A stretch of DNA of 64,000 bases. It comes from Agromyces lapidis. GTDB taxonomy: Bacteria; Actinomycetota; Actinomycetes; Actinomycetales; Microbacteriaceae. Shown here one piece after another: positions 61,547 through 64,000 of the stretch. The stretch's first letter is position 1. The number at the start of each line of letters is the position of its first letter. The notes below the pieces were generated by a model that worked only from the letters and a program-made list of their open reading frames with translations, did no database searches and was not told where the DNA came from. The position numbers and the translations under genes are program-made. The DNA is taken from positions 1 to 64,000 of the forward strand of contig NZ_WBIQ01000005.1 of assembly GCF_009749405.1 (NCBI RefSeq), in the 5' to 3' direction.

Positions 61547-62559
61547 GCCTTCGCCGTGATGTGCTCGGTGAGCGCCGGGATCACGGTCTCGCCGTAGACC
61601 CGCAGCGTCTCTTCTTTGTTGTCGTGCTGGAGGTAGCCGGCGAACTGGTCGACGCCGAGCTCGGCGAGCTCCTTCAGCTTCGAGATGTGCTGGTCGGCCG
61701 AACCGAGCACGCAGAAGCGCTCGACGATCTCGTCGGGCACGAACGAGGTGTGCGTGTTGCCCGCGCGCCCGTGCTCGTTGTAGTCGTAGCTCTCCCGGCC
61801 CCTGATGTAGTCCGTGAGGGCGTCGGGCACCGTGCCGTGCATGCCGTACTTCGCGACGATGTCGGCCACGTGGTTGCCGACCATGCCGCCGAACCAGCGG
61901 CACTGGTCGCGCATGTGCGGCCAGTCTTCGCCGATGTACATGGGCGCGGCGACGCAGAACTTGATCGACATGGGGTCGCGCCCGGCGGCCTCGGCCGCGT
62001 TGCGCACCGTCGTGATCATCCACTTCGCGATGTCGACGTCGGCCAGCTGCAGGATGAAGCCGTCGCCGACCTCGCCCGTGAGCTTCAACGCCATCGGGCC
62101 GTACGCTGCGACCCAGATGTCGAGCTCGGAGCCCTTCGACCACGGGAACTGCAGCTGCGAGCCCTTGTACTCGACGCTGCGCGAGTTCGCGAGCTCGCGG
62201 ATCACGTGGATCGACTCGCGCAGCTCGGCCATGGTCACCGGCTTGCCGTTCGTGACGCGCACGGCCGAGTCGCCGCGGCCGATGCCGCAGATCGTGCGGT
62301 TGCCGTACATCTCGTTCAGGGTCGCGAAGATCGACGCCGTGACCGTCCAGTCGCGGGTGGCCGGGTTGGTGACGAACGGGCCCACCTTGATGCGGTGGGT
62401 CTCGGCGAGGATCTTGCTGTGGATGACGTACGGCTCCTGCCAGAGCAGGTGCGAGTCGAACGTCCACGCCGTGCTGAAGCCGTACTGCTCGGCGAGCTTG
62501 GCGAGGTGCACGGTGCGGGAGGCGGGCGGGTTGGTCTGGAGGACGACGCCGAAATCCAT
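61543..62559 (-). CDS. LLM-class F420/flavin-dependent oxidoreductase
   Basis: A 338-residue TIM-barrel enzyme of the luciferase-like superfamily, resembling the TIGR03842/CPS_4081 group of F420-dependent proteins. Visible are DFGVVLQTNPPASRTVHLAKLAEQYGFSTAWTFDSH, ATLNEMYGNRTICGIGRGDS and GEVGDGFILQLADV. Translation is coupled (4-bp overlap) to the first permease gene and follows dihydropyrimidinase by 38 bp. A role in reducing or oxidising the transported pyrimidine-like compound is inferred from position; no such activity is proven for this group. Confidence 0.87.
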   Translation of the reverse strand: MDFGVVLQTNPPASRTVHLAKLAEQYGFSTAWTFDSHLLWQEPYVIHSKILAETHRIKVGPFVTNPATRDWTVTASIFATLNEMYGNRTICGIGRGDSAVRVTNGKPVTMAELRESIHVIRELANSRSVEYKGSQLQFPWSKGSELDIWVAAYGPMALKLTGEVGDGFILQLADVDIAKWMITTVRNAAEAAGRDPMSIKFCVAAPMYIGEDWPHMRDQCRWFGGMVGNHVADIVAKYGMHGTVPDALTDYIRGRESYDYNEHGRAGNTHTSFVPDEIVERFCVLGSADQHISKLKELAELGVDQFAGYLQHDNKEETLRVYGETVIPALTEHITAKA

Positions 62560-62597
62560 GAGGGCTCCGTTCGGTGGGGGCGGTCGGGTGGCTCTGC

Positions 62598-64000
62598 TCA
62601 GATGAGGTACTGGCTGAGGCCCCGCTTGAGGTACTTCCCGTCGCCCTTGGCGCCGAGGTACCGGTCGCCGTCGACGATGACCTTGCCGCGCGAGAGCACG
62701 GTGTCGACGTGCCCGTCGATCTCGTAGCCCTCCCAGGCCGAGTGGTCCATGTTCATGTGGTGCGTGCGCCCCTCGCCGTACCCGATCGAGGTGTGCCCGT
62801 TCGGGTCGTAGACGACGACGTCGGCGTCGGCACCGGGCTGGATCACGCCCTTGCGCCCGTAGAGTCCGAACATGCGCGCGGGCGTGGTGCTCGTGAGCTC
62901 GACCCAGCGCTCGAGCGTGATCTCGCCGGTCACGACGCCCTGGTACATGAGGTCCATGCGGTGCTCGATCGACCCGATGCCGTTCGGGATCTTGCGGAAG
63001 TCGCCGAGTCCGAGCTCCTTCTGGTCTTTCATGCAGAACGGGCAGTGGTCGGTCGAGACCATCTGCAGGTCGTTCGTGCGCAGCGCCTGCCACATCGAGT
63101 GCTGGTGGCCCTCCGCGCGGGAGCGCAGCGGGGTCGAGCACACCCACTTGGCGCCTTCGAAGGCGCCCCATTCATCGCTGGATGCCCCGAGCTGGTCCTC
63201 GAGCGAGAGGTAGAGGTACTGCGGACAGGTCTCACCGAACACGTTCTGGCCCTTGTCGCGCGCCCAGGCGAGCTGCTCGACGGCCTGCTTCGCCGACACG
63301 TGCACGACGTAGAGGGGGGCGCCGGTGAGCTTCGCGAGCATGATCGCGCGGTGCGTCGCCTCCTCCTCCATCTCCCAGGCGCGGGCGATGCCGTGGTAGT
63401 ACGGATCGGTGTTGCCGGCGTCGACCAGCTGCTGCGCGAGCACATCGATGGCGGGGCCGTTCTCGGCGTGCATCATCGTGAGCAGCCCGGTCTCGCGCGA
63501 GACCTGCATGGCCTTGAGGATCTGCGCGTCGTCGGAGTAGAAGACGCCCGGGTAGGCCATGAAGAGCTTGAAGCTCGAGATGCCCTCGTCGGGCAGCCGC
63601 TTCATCGCGGCGAGCGAGTCGGCGTTGACGTCGCCGACGATCTGATGGAAGCCGTAGTCGATCGCGCAGTTGCCCGAGGCCTTCTCGTGCCAGGCGGCGA
63701 GCCCGTCCTCGATGCGCTGGCCGTAGCTCTGCACCGCGAAGTCGATGATCGAGGTCGTGCCGCCGTGCGCGGCGGCCCGCGTGCCGGTCTCGAAGGTGTC
63801 GGAGGCCTCGGTGCCGCCGAACGGCAGCTGCATGTGGGTGTGGGCGTCGATGCCGCCGGGGATCACGTACTTGCCGGTGGCGTCGATGACGCGGTCGACG
63901 CTCGCCGCGACATCCGTGCCGAGCAATGCGGTGCCCGGTTCGATGACCGCGACGATGCGCTCGCCGTCGATGAGCACGTCGGCCGCGGCGCGGCCGGTGG
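62598..64000 (-). CDS. Dihydropyrimidinase (hydantoinase), 5' end cut by window
   Basis: At least 467 residues of a cyclic amidohydrolase that opens 5,6-dihydrouracil, dihydrothymine or hydantoins. Metal ligands are in DAHTHMQLPFGG; the carboxylated lysine is in ISSFKLFMAYPG; further histidines are in MMHAENG and VVHVSAKQAV, and TDHCPFC lies near the C-terminal third. The frame remains open to base 64000 (TGRAAADV precedes the first internal GTG at 63977), so the true start is outside. It opens the cluster with the LLM enzyme and ABC importer. Hydantoinase activity is also possible. Confidence 0.92.
   Translation of the reverse strand, partial: TGRAAADVLIDGERIVAVIEPGTALLGTDVAASVDRVIDATGKYVIPGGIDAHTHMQLPFGGTEASDTFETGTRAAAHGGTTSIIDFAVQSYGQRIEDGLAAWHEKASGNCAIDYGFHQIVGDVNADSLAAMKRLPDEGISSFKLFMAYPGVFYSDDAQILKAMQVSRETGLLTMMHAENGPAIDVLAQQLVDAGNTDPYYHGIARAWEMEEEATHRAIMLAKLTGAPLYVVHVSAKQAVEQLAWARDKGQNVFGETCPQYLYLSLEDQLGASSDEWGAFEGAKWVCSTPLRSRAEGHQHSMWQALRTNDLQMVSTDHCPFCMKDQKELGLGDFRKIPNGIGSIEHRMDLMYQGVVTGEITLERWVELTSTTPARMFGLYGRKGVIQPGADADVVVYDPNGHTSIGYGEGRTHHMNMDHSAWEGYEIDGHVDTVLSRGKVIVDGDRYLGAKGDGKYLKRGLSQYLI

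Overview
The window is a very GC-rich actinobacterial chromosome segment. Codon use, the frequent gatgcc/ggcatc words in genes and hairpins, GTG starts, DUF5979-type wall proteins and the gene neighbourhoods (purA next to a DUF3151 gene, mntH near a three-domain DtxR-family regulator) suggest Microbacteriaceae, perhaps close to Agromyces. This is inferred from pattern only; there is no rRNA or marker gene to confirm it. I see no tRNA, rRNA, CRISPR array, IS element or prophage. Long open frames opposite the real genes are GC-driven shadows and are left out.

Layout. (1) 0.1-2.2 kb: GntR/ABC-2 type export operon under a perfect 30-bp palindrome. (2) 2.2-5.1 kb: EamA exporter, dihydrolipoyl dehydrogenase and a small membrane protein. 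(3) 5.1-12 kb: two sodium:solute symporters of the ActP type, each with a small two-helix partner, flanking a LytS/LytR-like two-component system, then a TauE/SafE permease. (4) 12-15 kb: GNAT acetyltransferase, MT0933-like antitoxin-domain protein, alkyl sulfatase. (5) 15-24.5 kb: one 3153-residue surface protein with a wall-sorting tail. (6) 24.7-28.5 kb: purA, DUF3151, argG and a small secreted protein. (7) 28.6-36 kb: SnoaL-like protein, CorA, FMN-binding protein, TrmH methyltransferase, a manganese locus (mntH, GNAT-AAA fusion, MntR-like regulator) and RidA. (8) 36-42.6 kb: NylB-like hydrolase, HAD phosphatase, acidic protein, aldo/keto reductase divergent from a MocR regulator, Nudix hydrolase. 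(9) 42.7-48.8 kb: operon pyrE, Septum_form protein, ribokinase, nucleoside hydrolase. (10) 48.8-54.8 kb: ThrE-like exporter, DcuA/B carrier with peptidase E, LysR regulator, enoyl-CoA hydratase. (11) 54.8-64 kb: dihydropyrimidinase (cut by the window end), F420/flavin LLM enzyme, four-gene NitT/TauT-like ABC importer, class III aminotransferase and CoA-acylating semialdehyde dehydrogenase.

How they fit together. Region 11 reads as uptake and reductive catabolism of a pyrimidine or related cyclic amide, ending through beta-alanine and malonate semialdehyde in acetyl-CoA. Region 9 links nucleoside cleavage, ribose phosphorylation and orotate phosphoribosylation. Region 3 is a carboxylate-uptake module with its own sensor. 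Region 7 carries two copies of TTTCGG-N4-CCGAAA over the mntH promoter, with a likely regulator 3 kb away. A recurrent signal is a TAnnnT hexamer 5-8 nt before the start codon of about 18 genes, which implies leaderless mRNAs; in three cases the hexamer begins with the TAG stop codon of the preceding gene.
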